Shown: positions 1-8,752 of the stretch, piece by piece
Layout of the letters: each line of letters starts with the position of its first letter
Position numbering within the stretch: the first letter of the stretch is position 1
Assembly: GCA_964390695.1 (NCBI GenBank)
Contig: CAYMKI010000012.1
Span: forward strand, 1 to 35,972
Direction: 5' to 3'
DNA: 35,972 nt
From: CAWACC01 sp964390695
GTDB taxonomy: Bacteria; Chlamydiota; Chlamydiia; Chlamydiales; Parachlamydiaceae
The notes under the pieces: generated by a model
What the model saw: only the letters and a program-made list of their open reading frames with translations
Told to the model about the DNA's origin: nothing
Databases searched by the model: none
Program-made: the position numbers and the translations under genes

Positions 1-336
1 CTAGTGAACCTTCCAGCAAAGCTTCTGCAGCCAAGGAGGATTTATTTCGAGAACCCTTCGGTTTCCCTCTTGGATTTCCCGATTGCCCTTTTTTAAATCG
101 ACTGCTCTCCTGTATTTTTCCTGTATTTTCAGGCATGCAAAAGCTCTAAGTTTAGTTGTCTTCATTTTCTCAAAAGATTGCTTATTGTGCATGCTAAAAG
201 CTTTGTTAGGTTGTCAATGTTTCAAAGTGGTAGTTTTTGGTGATTTTGGTCCGATTTGACATTGAATATATTTGTAATGTTTGGTAATGTTGCCGTGGTG
301 CAGTTAAAAATCGATTTATGAAATAGGAGAGGCATT
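1..336. other. Noncoding left edge of window
   Basis: No gene is supported here. A 63-codon reading frame on the minus strand (192 to 1) has no ribosome binding site and no recognised similarity, so it is not called. The stretch is AT-rich toward 200-330 and probably carries the promoter of the gene starting at 337, whose ribosome binding site AGGAG lies at about 326-330. Confidence 0.4.
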
Positions 337-984
337 GTGACTCCACATACTGATAATGAAATTCCTAAAAAATGCTCCCAATGTCCTGGTGCTTTTTTTG
401 CTATTGCCACTTGGCAAGGTTACTCCCATCCTGTTTGTTTGCAGTGTTGGTCGTTGTTTCAAGATAAGCTTTCTAATATGCTGGAGCAAAATGTTCGTGG
501 AATGAATCATCTTTCTGCCGAAATGGAGTGGTGCTCCGGTCTTCCAATAGGAACAATGCCTAGATACGCACCGCCTCCACCCAAATACTTAACAAAAATC
601 GGAGGTCTTGTGCTTAACAACATCACAATCAAGGAAAGCGCTGTCGGGGTAATTAATACAGGCACTATAAAAGGGAATCTTCAAAGCATCGATGCCACCC
701 TAACCCTTTTGAACAAGCAACCTCATTATAAGGAATTTCTAAAAGTCATTCGTGATCTTTCAGAAGCTATTGTAAATGCCAACGAGGCAAGTGAAGCACA
801 AAAAGAAGCAGTAGTGGAATGGCTCAGTACTTTAACAGAACAGGCTCGCTCTTCCAAAGAGAGTCGGAAGCCATCATTAATTAAGACTGCTATGAAAGAG
901 TTAGGTGATCTTGCCGGGGCTGTCGTTTCAGTTCAAACGCTGTGGAATGCAGCGATTCCTGTAATTAATCAATTTTTCCTTTAG
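337..984 (+). CDS. Hypothetical protein with CxxC-CxxC zinc motif, mobile-element cargo
   Basis: Unrecognised 215-residue protein. The N-terminus has Cys13-x2-Cys16 and Cys34-x2-Cys37, a spacing typical of a small zinc-binding ribbon. After a proline-rich linker (about residues 72-80, APPPPKY) comes a beta-rich segment of the form NNITIKESAVGVINTG, then a helical region (about 115-175) and a C-terminal hydrophobic stretch. The start is GTG with AGGAG about six bases upstream. It lies 10 bp before a MerR-type HTH gene that has nearly the same start context, then a serine recombinase, so the three are likely co-transcribed on a mobile element. A role in recombination, regulation or defence cannot be chosen from sequence. 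Confidence is for it being a real gene. Confidence 0.75.
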   Translation: MTPHTDNEIPKKCSQCPGAFFAIATWQGYSHPVCLQCWSLFQDKLSNMLEQNVRGMNHLSAEMEWCSGLPIGTMPRYAPPPPKYLTKIGGLVLNNITIKESAVGVINTGTIKGNLQSIDATLTLLNKQPHYKEFLKVIRDLSEAIVNANEASEAQKEAVVEWLSTLTEQARSSKESRKPSLIKTAMKELGDLAGAVVSVQTLWNAAIPVINQFFL

Positions 985-994
985 GAGAGTCATT

Positions 995-1195
995 GTGAAA
1001 CGGTTTGATGAATATATGCAGATAAAAGAGGCGGCGGAATTTCTTGGTGTCACACCGAATACTCTGCGCAACTGGGAAAAGGAGGATAAAATCAAAGTTT
1101 ATCGCAATCCTCAGAATAGTTACCGCTTATATAAAAAAGAAGATCTTGAACTGCTCCTCAATAAAATTGCACCTGCTTTGGAAGTATCAAAATGA
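995..1195 (+). CDS. MerR-type helix-turn-helix DNA-binding protein (excisionase-like)
   Basis: A 66-residue protein that is almost only a MerR-type winged HTH: the segment IKEAAEFLGVTPNTLRNWEK (about residues 9-28) is the recognition unit, followed by a short wing ending in YRLYKKEDLELLL. It starts at GTG with AGGAGAG upstream and overlaps the recombinase gene by four bases (ATGA), so translation is probably coupled. In IS607-type elements an HTH like this is fused to the front of the serine recombinase; in phages and islands such stand-alone HTHs serve as recombination directionality factors. I infer that it helps the recombinase bind its site or controls its direction. Confidence 0.85.
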   Translation: MKRFDEYMQIKEAAEFLGVTPNTLRNWEKEDKIKVYRNPQNSYRLYKKEDLELLLNKIAPALEVSK

Positions 1196-2688
1196 AAGCC
1201 ATTATTTTTGCTCGAGTATCCAGTAAAGAACAAGAAGAAGGGCAATCCATTCCTTCTCAAGTGCGAAGATTGACTGCGTATGCTATCAGAAAAAATTATC
1301 AGATCGAAAACACCTTTAAAATCACCGAATCTTCTACGAAAGAGACTCGAAAGCAATTTGACACTGTCGTTTCTTTAATAAGAAAGTCAAAGCAACCTCT
1401 TGCTTTAATAATTGATACGCTTGATAGGCTTCAGAGAAGTTTCAGAGAAACACCTCTTATTAATGATTTGCGAATAGAGGGAAAGCTTGAATTGCATTTT
1501 CTTCGTGAAGGATTGATTCTAGATAAGAATTCGAATAGCTCTCAAATCATACAATGGAACATTGGGGTTTTATTTGCGGAGAGTTATGTGCTTCAGCTTA
1601 GTGATAACGTCAAGCGCAGCAAAGAGCAGAGTCTAAAGAATGGCGAATGGATCACCAAAGCACCTTTTGGCTACAAGAATGTTACAATGCCAACAGGCAA
1701 GAAGAAAATTGAGGTTGATCACGATCATGCTCCGTTTGTTGTTCGCATTTTCGAGCTTTATGCTGCTGGAAACCACTCTTTTCAGACTATTGCTAATGAG
1801 ATGGATAAGCTTGGTATGAAAAATGCCAATGGCAATCCTATTGGAGCAAGCAGGGTTGAGATTACGTTAAAAAATCCATTTTACTTCGGCTTAATGAGGG
1901 TAAAAGGGGAATTCGATCCCCACAAATATCCACCATTGATCTCAGAGCATTTATTTGACAAAGTGCAGGATATTATGGAAGGGCACAATAGGGCACCCGT
2001 TCATTATGCCGGACATCCAATTCTTTTCAGAGGGTTGATCACTTGCGAGCATTGTGGTTGTAGCGTGACTGGTGACATTAAGAAAAAGAAGTATATTTAC
2101 TATAGTTGTAATAACTCAAAGCATATCTGTCAGAAGCTTTGGATCAGAGAAGAAAAGCTATTGCAGCCCTTATTGGAATACTTTACTAAGATTCAATTGC
2201 CTGATTCCGTGATTGAAGAGATTGTGACATATTTAAAGCAGTCGTATGCCCATGAACAAGAATTTTTTAAGCATTCACAAGAAGCATTGCGAAAGGAGCT
2301 TGATTCCATACAAATTCGGTTATCTAAGCTTATTGACATGCACTTAGATGGAATAATCGATTCAGAGTCCTATCATTTCAAACTCGAAGAGTTTAAGAAA
2401 CGGCAACGGGAGATCACTTCAGAGATGGCGGCACATGTCAACGCTGATGAAACTTGTTTGATTACCGCAAAGACGGTATTGGATTTGGCTAAACGAGCTA
2501 AGGAGCTCTTCGAAAGTTCGAAATTGCCTGAAAAACAGCAATTGCTGAATTTTGTCTTTTCGAACTTAAAGTTAGATGGGAAAAAGCTGTTAGTGACATT
2601 GCGAGAGCCGTTTTTGACCTTATGTGCAATGTCACATCAACCAGCGAATCTCTCAGTGTTCTGTGGTTTTAAATTTGTTATTTTATGA
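1192..2688 (+). CDS. Large serine recombinase / site-specific integrase
   Basis: A 498-residue large serine recombinase. The N-terminal resolvase fold carries FARVSSKEQ, with the catalytic serine at about residue 10 and the arginine motif DRLQRS at about 80-85. A recombinase domain follows (KAPFGYKN near 160, then NPFYFGLMRVKG). A zinc ribbon has CEHCGC near 285 and a second cysteine pair in SCNNSKHIC. A long coiled-coil segment follows at about 350-430. Such enzymes integrate and excise phages and islands by a double-strand-break, rotation mechanism. The stop at 2688 is 44 bp from the 3' end of a tRNA-Pro gene, the usual position of an integrase beside its attachment site. The reading frame is intact, so the enzyme could be active. 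Confidence 0.95.
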   Translation: MKAIIFARVSSKEQEEGQSIPSQVRRLTAYAIRKNYQIENTFKITESSTKETRKQFDTVVSLIRKSKQPLALIIDTLDRLQRSFRETPLINDLRIEGKLELHFLREGLILDKNSNSSQIIQWNIGVLFAESYVLQLSDNVKRSKEQSLKNGEWITKAPFGYKNVTMPTGKKKIEVDHDHAPFVVRIFELYAAGNHSFQTIANEMDKLGMKNANGNPIGASRVEITLKNPFYFGLMRVKGEFDPHKYPPLISEHLFDKVQDIMEGHNRAPVHYAGHPILFRGLITCEHCGCSVTGDIKKKKYIYYSCNNSKHICQKLWIREEKLLQPLLEYFTKIQLPDSVIEEIVTYLKQSYAHEQEFFKHSQEALRKELDSIQIRLSKLIDMHLDGIIDSESYHFKLEEFKKRQREITSEMAAHVNADETCLITAKTVLDLAKRAKELFESSKLPEKQQLLNFVFSNLKLDGKKLLVTLREPFLTLCAMSHQPANLSVFCGFKFVIL

Positions 2689-2731
2689 GGGGAGCTGAAT
2701 AGTTACAAATGGAGAGGGTTATCTGCAGATA

Positions 2732-2806
2732 TCGGGGTGATGGGATTCGAACCCATGACCTTTTGGTCCCGAACCAAACGCGCTAGCCAAGCTGCGCTAC
2801 ACCCCG
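2732..2806 (-). tRNA. tRNA-Pro (anticodon CGG)
   Basis: Read on the minus strand, the acceptor arms CGGGGTG and CACCCCG pair perfectly, the D arm is GCGC/GCGC, the anticodon arm TTTGG/CCAAA encloses the loop TTCGGGA (anticodon CGG), and the T arm ATGGG/CCCAT encloses TTCGAAT. The discriminator base is A and CCA is not encoded. The 3' end faces the serine recombinase gene, so it may be the insertion site of the element to its left. Confidence 0.96.
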
Positions 2807-2972
2807 AAAGATGATGCTGTCATTCTATGATTCTTGGGAATAAAAATCCAGAAAATCGGTGGCAATTCAATATTTGAGTGTAAAATATAAGGAATTGACC
2901 ATGGGGGGCAGTAATGACATAGAGGTTAGTTGAGTTGTTATTTTACTAGTAAATTATGTCAATTATGTGAAT

Positions 2973-2993
2973 AGAGGCCCGTTGAGGGCCTCT
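2973..2993 (-). terminator. Possible terminator of the Inc-like gene
   Basis: Perfect 8-bp stem AGAGGCCC/GGGCCTCT with a 5-base loop, 17 bp past the stop codon of the minus-strand gene at 3010-3687. The run of T after the stem is weak, so this is a moderate call. Confidence 0.5.
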
Positions 2994-3009
2994 AAATGAA
3001 AATTTGGTC

Positions 3010-3687
3010 TTATTGTCTAGTTTTTACTTCTGCTTCAATTTCATCTTCGTCGGAAGAATCGGTATCATCAGCTGGTTCAACGGAAGGTTTTTTTTCGGCC
3101 GATCGGATTGTGCGAGATGATGAGGAGCTGGTGCCTGTGCTTTCGGTGCCGGACTTCTTCTCAGCCTCACCTTCACATTTTTTTTCCTTTTTGTCTTCCA
3201 CAGAAGCTTTGGATTTATTTTCTGTGTTGTTTTCTGGTGCATTGTTATTTTGAGGTCCCTCTTTTTTGCTTTCATTAGAAGAGGCGCACTTGCAGATAAG
3301 CCCTTTGACGATAAAGGCCAGAATTGTGGAGGCTACACCAACGATTGTAAGTACCAGAGCTGTAGGCACTGTCACAGGTGCGGCAACTATACCTAAAGCT
3401 GAGGCTCCATAAAACAATCCGAATGTGGCTCCTGCACCCAAAGTTGTGGAAGCAGCAAGGTTAGCCCATGGATTTTGGAATACCTTGATTTTGGCTAAGA
3501 GCGGTGATGCAACTGATGAAATCAGTCCAACGCCTGCGCCAAATGCCAAGGCTGGTACTGAGCTGATGCTGACTACGCTAAAACCCAGCCAAGTAGCGGC
3601 TTTAGCTGTTAAAACTGAAGATCCTCCGAAGCTAACTACTCTTGTAGCAAGATCAATTCCAAAATTTTTTAGAAATTCACTATTCAT
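3010..3687 (-). CDS. Inc-like bilobed hydrophobic membrane protein with acidic tail
   Basis: Unrecognised 225-residue protein. Residues about 30-65 and 75-132 are two long, small-residue-rich hydrophobic regions (for example LALTIVG-like stretches near 110-130, ending in FIVKGLICKC). The C-terminal 90 residues are charged and low in complexity, with runs of Ser, Glu, Lys and Asp. Paired hydrophobic lobes with a soluble tail and no cleavable signal peptide are the hallmark of chlamydial inclusion membrane (Inc) proteins, which type III secretion places in the vacuole membrane with the tail facing the host. Here the N-terminal part before the first lobe is short (about 30 residues). The start is ATG with AGGAG about nine bases upstream. 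It stands alone, separated on both sides by noncoding DNA. Inc status is inference. Confidence 0.6.
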   Translation of the reverse strand: MNSEFLKNFGIDLATRVVSFGGSSVLTAKAATWLGFSVVSISSVPALAFGAGVGLISSVASPLLAKIKVFQNPWANLAASTTLGAGATFGLFYGASALGIVAAPVTVPTALVLTIVGVASTILAFIVKGLICKCASSNESKKEGPQNNNAPENNTENKSKASVEDKKEKKCEGEAEKKSGTESTGTSSSSSRTIRSAEKKPSVEPADDTDSSDEDEIEAEVKTRQ

Positions 3688-3979
3688 AAAAAAATTCTCC
3701 TATATTTAGAGTTAAAAATTATACGCCAAATTGTTTCGGTACAAGACCGCAGGGAACATTTATGAATGCATCCTACCTGGATTTCAAGATATAAAGCAAT
3801 ACAAATTATAAAAATATGTATTCAAGGAATATCGAATTGATTTAAAATTCCTTCTTTCCAAGTACATGCAAACAGCATGCAGCTGCGAAAAAAAATCATT
3901 TACATCAATTGGTCCGCATCTGTTCTGCCTTTTCATTAGGTAAGCGGATTCAAAGACCCCATCATTAAGTAGCCTGAAT

Positions 3980-4681
3980 ATGGAATGGTTGTACCAAATA
4001 AAAAACCTGAGCTTTTCTTATAAGTTAGGTAGCGTTACCGTCGATGCCTTGCAATATGTAACGTTTGATATACCACCTAATGCAGTGGTGTGTTTTTCAG
4101 GTCCTTCCGGATCGGGTAAATCGACTTTGCTTAATATTCTAGGACTGATTGAGCCTTTGCAGCAGGGTCAGGTAATATTCAGGGACCAAGATATCTCCAC
4201 TCTTACTGAAAAGGAAAAAAACCACCTGCGCCGCTATCATATAGGATTTATTTTTCAGCAGTTTCATTTACTACCTATACTAACTGCAGAGGAAAACGTA
4301 GAGTACTTTTTATCGCGTCAGGGCCTTCCGTTGGATGAACGCCGTCGGTTGACTCGGCAAGCTTTAGAATCGGTGGGATTGTGGGAACATCGTTTCAAGA
4401 AAACCTATGAAATGAGCGGCGGTCAGCGGCAGCGTGTGGCTATAGCCAGGGCAGTGGCCAAGCATCCTCAGGTGATTATCGCCGATGAACCCACAGCGAG
4501 TTTAGATCAAAAAACAGGAAGGGAAATCATGGATATCTTGCATCGCCTGAGGGAAGAGAAACAAGTGTCTATACTGATCGCCAGTCATGATCTCATGGTG
4601 CATTCGTATGCGGATAGGCATTATTCTGTATCGGATGGCCAGGTGACATCCCTCAAGGAGAAATCGGTATGCAAGGGTTGA
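3980..4681 (+). CDS. ABC transporter ATPase, LolD/MacB family
   Basis: A 233-residue ATPase with every ABC motif: Walker A GPSGSGKST (about residues 40-48), Q-loop FQQFHLLP, signature MSGGQRQRVAIARA, Walker B VIIADEPTASLD and the H-loop histidine in IASHD. The Q-loop plus the DEPTASLD form place it in the LolD/MacB/FtsE group, whose members do not import or export in the usual way but pull lipids, lipoproteins or substrates from the outer leaflet with FtsX-type permeases. The stop overlaps the next gene, a permease, by 13 bp. The gene opens a six-gene run to 9483. No clear ribosome binding site precedes the ATG. Confidence 0.93.
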   Translation: MEWLYQIKNLSFSYKLGSVTVDALQYVTFDIPPNAVVCFSGPSGSGKSTLLNILGLIEPLQQGQVIFRDQDISTLTEKEKNHLRRYHIGFIFQQFHLLPILTAEENVEYFLSRQGLPLDERRRLTRQALESVGLWEHRFKKTYEMSGGQRQRVAIARAVAKHPQVIIADEPTASLDQKTGREIMDILHRLREEKQVSILIASHDLMVHSYADRHYSVSDGQVTSLKEKSVCKG

Positions 4682-5874
4682 TAGCTTTTCGCAATCTTTT
4701 CCGCAACGTACGCAGAACACTGGCTGTGGTACTCACTGTAGCGTTTGGGGTAGGGGCTCTATTTAGTTTCGATGGGTTCAATCATGGCATTTTAAATCAA
4801 TATCGGGATAATACCATTCATGCTCGATATGGGCATGGCCAAATCACGACGGCGGGCTACAGAAACAAGGTTTATGAGAAGCCCTGGGAGCACTGGATCT
4901 TGAACTGGCCGGAGATCAGAGCCTTTTTGGAGAAGCAGCCTGAAGTTCAATACGTATTTCCTCGCGTGAGTTTTTTTGGCTTATTGACCAATGGAAATAT
5001 CACCGTCAGCGGATTAGGTCAAGGCATAGAGGCTTTATCAGAATCAGAATTTTTCAACACTTTAAATGTGGTTTCAGGGAAGGTGTTAACGCAAGAGGAA
5101 GAGGGGGTAATGCTGGGAAGCGGCTTAGCCCGTTCTTTAGATGTTTCTCCGGGCGATCGCATCACCGTCTTGGCTAATACCATTTACGGCACCATCAATG
5201 GTGTCGACTTAGTCGTTACGGGAATTTTTCATACCGGAACTCAGGAGTTTGACGATAGGATATTTCGCCTTCCGTTAAAGCAGGCTTTAGGGCTTTTGGA
5301 TACAGATCGTATAGAAAGTGTGTCTTTGGGTTTAAGACACCTAGAAGATTGGAAGTCTGTGGCGCAAGCTTTTCTATCCGCTTTTCCGGATATGGAAGCC
5401 GTTCCTTTTGCTGTGTTAGACGAGGTGTATTATCAGCATTCTGTCGATTGGCTGCACGCGCAGTTTCAAGTGATCCGCGTGATTATTTTGACCATTGTTC
5501 TGTTGGGCATTTTTAATTCGGTATCCACATCTATTTTGGAGCGGAAACAGGAGATAGGCAATTTAAGGGCTAACGGAGAATCTATCGGGGAAGTGATCGG
5601 GTTGTTATGTTATGAAGGCGTGGTATTGGGAGCTTTCGGTAGTATTTTCGGGTTGGTTCTTTCGTTGGTTATAAATGGTACGGTACTGGCGCAAGGGATC
5701 TTGATGCCACCTGCTCCAGGTTTGACGAGGCAGTATCATGTATTTATTGAATTGCAGCCGGAAACGGCCGTGTTGACATTTTTTTTAGGGGTGGCGGCAG
5801 CCATTTTAGCTACACTCATTGCGGGTTTAAGAGTGGCTAGGATGCCTATAGGCGATGCTTTGAGATCAATATAA
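4669..5874 (+). CDS. FtsX/LolC-type ABC transporter permease
   Basis: A 401-residue permease with the MacB/LolCE plan: one membrane helix near the N-terminus (about residues 14-34), a large periplasmic domain (about 40-255), then three helices at about 262-290, 310-340 and 365-390. The segment SILERKQEIGNLRANGES between helices 2 and 3 is the usual cytoplasmic coupling region, and the C-terminus R-x-A-R-M-P-I-G-D-A-L-R is typical of FtsX proteins. Only one permease gene is present, so the transporter would be a homodimer with the upstream ATPase. LolE/LolC-like lipoprotein release is possible; the adjacent LolA-like and barrel genes argue for a dedicated trans-envelope route. Confidence 0.93.
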   Translation: MQGLIAFRNLFRNVRRTLAVVLTVAFGVGALFSFDGFNHGILNQYRDNTIHARYGHGQITTAGYRNKVYEKPWEHWILNWPEIRAFLEKQPEVQYVFPRVSFFGLLTNGNITVSGLGQGIEALSESEFFNTLNVVSGKVLTQEEEGVMLGSGLARSLDVSPGDRITVLANTIYGTINGVDLVVTGIFHTGTQEFDDRIFRLPLKQALGLLDTDRIESVSLGLRHLEDWKSVAQAFLSAFPDMEAVPFAVLDEVYYQHSVDWLHAQFQVIRVIILTIVLLGIFNSVSTSILERKQEIGNLRANGESIGEVIGLLCYEGVVLGAFGSIFGLVLSLVINGTVLAQGILMPPAPGLTRQYHVFIELQPETAVLTFFLGVAAAILATLIAGLRVARMPIGDALRSI

Positions 5875-5886
5875 TAATGAGGTTTT

Positions 5887-6636
5887 ATGTTCAAAATTTC
5901 CAAGCGATTTTCACTCATTGCCAGTGTTTTGGGGGTGCTGGCATTTCACACTATTGCAGCCGATAACCACACTGCAAACTCTCCGGATGAAATTATTCAA
6001 AAGGCAGATGCAGTGCGCAATCCGGCATCGTCTTATTTTATCCAGGTAGAAGTCAAGAGCACTGAAGATCCTTCGGATGTACATGTCTTCAATGTGGCCA
6101 TCCAAGGAAATCAAAAAACACGCATCGAAACAGTGCAGCCTAAAAGAGATCGCGGGAGAACTCTTTTAATGCTTGGAGAAAATATGTGGGTGTATGTGCC
6201 AAATCTGAAACGCGAGGTTCGCGTTAGCCTCAATCAGAAATTGACCGGTCAAGCAGCTAACGGAGATATTAGCAGGATGCGTTGGAGCGGTGATTATACC
6301 GCCCAAAAAGAAACAGTGACCGAAAGTGAATGGCAGTTATTGCTTACCTCCGCTAAGAAAGGGTTGACATATGATAAAATTCGCGTATGGATACAAAAAG
6401 ATAACTTTCATCCTCTTCGTGCTGAATATTTGTCCTCTCAAGGGAAAGTTCTGAAGAAAGCTACGTATCAAAATTACCAGACATTAGCGGGGGGGGTAAG
6501 GCCCTCGGAAATAGTCATCCAAGATGCGGCCAAACCTTCGGAAACATCCGTGATTACTATCAAGGAAATGCATGTGAGAACTTTTCCTGCAGCTGTATTT
6601 AATAAAAACGAACTCAATACACAGTATTTGAAATAG
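5887..6636 (+). CDS. LolA-like outer-membrane lipoprotein-sorting family protein
   Basis: A 249-residue secreted protein with an N-terminal signal peptide (about residues 1-24, cut near HTIAADN). The body matches the family annotated as outer membrane lipoprotein-sorting protein: the stretch GRTLLMLGENMWVYVPNLKR (about 96-115), with the following VSLNQKLTGQ, is characteristic, as are the closing beta strands. The fold is a half-barrel that cradles an acyl chain in the periplasm. It follows the ABC permease by 12 bp, so it likely receives cargo from that pump and passes it to the next gene product. A run of eight G residues at 6489-6496 inside the frame is a potential slippage site. Confidence 0.88.
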   Translation: MFKISKRFSLIASVLGVLAFHTIAADNHTANSPDEIIQKADAVRNPASSYFIQVEVKSTEDPSDVHVFNVAIQGNQKTRIETVQPKRDRGRTLLMLGENMWVYVPNLKREVRVSLNQKLTGQAANGDISRMRWSGDYTAQKETVTESEWQLLLTSAKKGLTYDKIRVWIQKDNFHPLRAEYLSSQGKVLKKATYQNYQTLAGGVRPSEIVIQDAAKPSETSVITIKEMHVRTFPAAVFNKNELNTQYLK

Positions 6637-6656
6637 CACTTCACAAAGAGACTTCA

Positions 6657-7922
6657 TTGAGATATAGTATAGCTGCCAAAATTCTATGCATTTTAATAAT
6701 AGTGAGCCGCTTAAGCGCTATTGATTGGAGTCGGGTAGAGAGCGATTATGAAGTAGGCTATCAATTTGCCAATGGTTTTGAACAAAATGGGATCACGCGC
6801 AGCCGTCCTTATTTTGTGGCAACTTATGACTATACTAAGGATTCTGAAAGTTCGATAGAAGAACCTGAAGATGTGAACGTGTTCACCTATGAGCTTTCCT
6901 TAAGGCTCTGGAATGATTTCGCTAAAGTTCAATTTCAAAAAAATTTAGATCTCCGCTCCTTATTTTACGAACACACCCGAAATGATTGGAGCTTAAAGAT
7001 GGGTTTTCAGGAGGTGGCCTGGGGGGAAACTTTCGGATTATTTATTGCAGACATCGTCAACCCTCGCCAGCTGACAGACCCTTTTTTCAATGAGCTTTCG
7101 TATATTCGCATCGCTGTGTGCATGCTGAATTTTCAATATTTTTACGACCCTTGGAGTTTGCAGATTATTTTTACGCCCATACCCATGAATAATCAGCTGC
7201 CAGCCAAAGGAGATCCTTTCGCGGTCTTTCCTCAGGTGTTACAACACGCTAAAGTCCTGGGTCCAGAAGTCTATAGGTTGAACAGATGGGGCAAAGATTG
7301 CGAATACGGAGTTAAAGCAGGCTATTTATTTGAATCGGGTTTAGACTTGAGCTTATTTTATTTTCGTCATTGGAATAGATTTCCCGTGTACAAACTCAAG
7401 AAAGACGGTTTTCGCGCCGAGCTGAAGCCAGCGTTGCGCCGAATCAATACTTTGGGCTGGACGTTTAGCAAGGCCTATGACTCTATTGTATTGCGCGGGG
7501 ATATGGTGTTGAATTTTCGGCAGCCTTGGACAGTGCATGAATATGGTATTGTAAGGCAAAGGTTTGTCGTGCAATCTATCTTGGGTTGTGATTTTTGCTC
7601 CGAGGATAGCACGACAGTAGGCTTGCAATACCACTGGGATCATTGGCGTGAAGGGGATTTACACTCTTTGAGTATTAAATGCATAAAGGATTTTGGAAAA
7701 AAGCAGCAGTATCATATAGTGCTTTTTGCATATAAAGGTGTGAACAACCAGGATTTATGGGTACAGCCGCAGTTTATTTGGGATATCAGTGATGCTATAA
7801 CTCTTTCGGTGCGTTCAGATGTTTTTGGGGGAAAAGTAGGAAAAGGCACACCTAGCACCGGCTTTATAGGTCCCTACCGCCACAAAGAAAGAGTTTTTGC
7901 CTGGCTGACCTATATGTTTTAA
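6657..7922 (+). CDS. Probable outer-membrane beta-barrel protein of export operon
   Basis: Unrecognised 421-residue protein with a signal peptide (about residues 1-20, ending SRLSA) and a mature part built of alternating aromatic/polar strands (for example SLKMGFQEVAWGETFG, ITLSVRSDVFGG). It ends in YMF; a terminal phenylalanine is the normal sorting mark of outer-membrane barrels. The start is a TTG with AAAGAG seven bases upstream. In other bacteria ABC/FtsX plus LolA-like genes are often followed by a large barrel-like protein (DUF1302-like sets); I infer the same here. It would be the outer-membrane receiver or exit point for cargo of the upstream transporter. Confidence 0.7.
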   Translation: MRYSIAAKILCILIIVSRLSAIDWSRVESDYEVGYQFANGFEQNGITRSRPYFVATYDYTKDSESSIEEPEDVNVFTYELSLRLWNDFAKVQFQKNLDLRSLFYEHTRNDWSLKMGFQEVAWGETFGLFIADIVNPRQLTDPFFNELSYIRIAVCMLNFQYFYDPWSLQIIFTPIPMNNQLPAKGDPFAVFPQVLQHAKVLGPEVYRLNRWGKDCEYGVKAGYLFESGLDLSLFYFRHWNRFPVYKLKKDGFRAELKPALRRINTLGWTFSKAYDSIVLRGDMVLNFRQPWTVHEYGIVRQRFVVQSILGCDFCSEDSTTVGLQYHWDHWREGDLHSLSIKCIKDFGKKQQYHIVLFAYKGVNNQDLWVQPQFIWDISDAITLSVRSDVFGGKVGKGTPSTGFIGPYRHKERVFAWLTYMF

Positions 7923-8014
7923 ACTATGCACCCTAAGCAAAAAAAGGCTAGAGGACAACAGCAGAGTATTTGATCATTTCCCTACTGCCTAAGGTGCGTC
8001 AAATCAGAAGAAGT

Positions 8015-8752
8015 ATGAAAGCTTTATTGGTGACTTCAGAGGTGACATTTGTCCCCCAAAATTATGCTGCTTTAGTGCAGACTATGGCCGACTGCCCTCA
8101 TATCGGCGGACTCTTGATCCTCAAAAACCGCAAGTTCAAGCTGGTAGTTCAAGCGTTGGGATTATTGTGCGGAGGGGCTCCAAGGTTTGGCTGGACATTG
8201 TTAACCAATTTCTGCGGGGGAACTGCAAAACATCAGGAAGTATATCGCAAAGCAGGCAAGCCTGTCTGGTTTTTAGAGGATATCAATTCTGCTGAAGCTT
8301 TGCAAATTATCCAAAGAAATGGTTTTGATCTTGTGGTAAATGCGCGCACACGTTACATATATAAACAACCTATTCTAGAGATGCCCTCTCTGGGATGCAT
8401 CAATATACATCATGGGCTCTTGCCGAATCAAAGGGGTGTTATGTGTGATTTATGGGCGCTTTCGGAAAAATCGCCAGCAGGATTTACCATACATAAAATG
8501 AATCCTCGCATAGACGACGGAGAGATTCTTGAAAAAGTCGTAGTTTCTGAAGGAAACTCCATGGACTTTATGCAATATCTCCACCTATCGGCAGAAAAGG
8601 AATCAGAAGCTTTAACCCACTTGCTCAAGCATATTGCTGAAAGAGGTTTTCCTCCAGGGCAGCCGAATTGTCCCACCGAAACCATTGTTATGAAAAAAAC
8701 ACCGAATTTAAAAGACATAAAAAAACTTAAGAGCAAAGGATTAAAATTATGA
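8015..8752 (+). CDS. Formyltransferase-family enzyme
   Basis: About 245 residues. The central part has the formyltransferase catalytic pattern: Asn and His in INIHHGLLPNQRG and the Asp in NPRIDDGEIL, matching the Asn-His-Asp triad of methionyl-tRNA, GAR and sugar-amine formyltransferases. The N-terminal half has the expected alternating folate-binding layout, though it is not close to Fmt. Such stand-alone proteins often formylate an amine on a sugar nucleotide or natural product with 10-formyl-tetrahydrofolate. I prefer ATG 8015 (AGAAG just upstream, start MKALLVTS as in the family) to the longer TTG 7970 frame. The stop overlaps the next gene by four bases. The target is unknown. Confidence 0.8.
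   Translation: MKALLVTSEVTFVPQNYAALVQTMADCPHIGGLLILKNRKFKLVVQALGLLCGGAPRFGWTLLTNFCGGTAKHQEVYRKAGKPVWFLEDINSAEALQIIQRNGFDLVVNARTRYIYKQPILEMPSLGCINIHHGLLPNQRGVMCDLWALSEKSPAGFTIHKMNPRIDDGEILEKVVVSEGNSMDFMQYLHLSAEKESEALTHLLKHIAERGFPPGQPNCPTETIVMKKTPNLKDIKKLKSKGLKL

Noticed and set aside
1..192. 63-residue minus-strand gene at the left edge
   Set aside because: No ribosome binding site or recognisable family; basic residue content alone is not evidence.
7970..8014. TTG start extending the formyltransferase by 15 residues
   Set aside because: The nearest ribosome binding site is too far, and the extension has no family counterpart.
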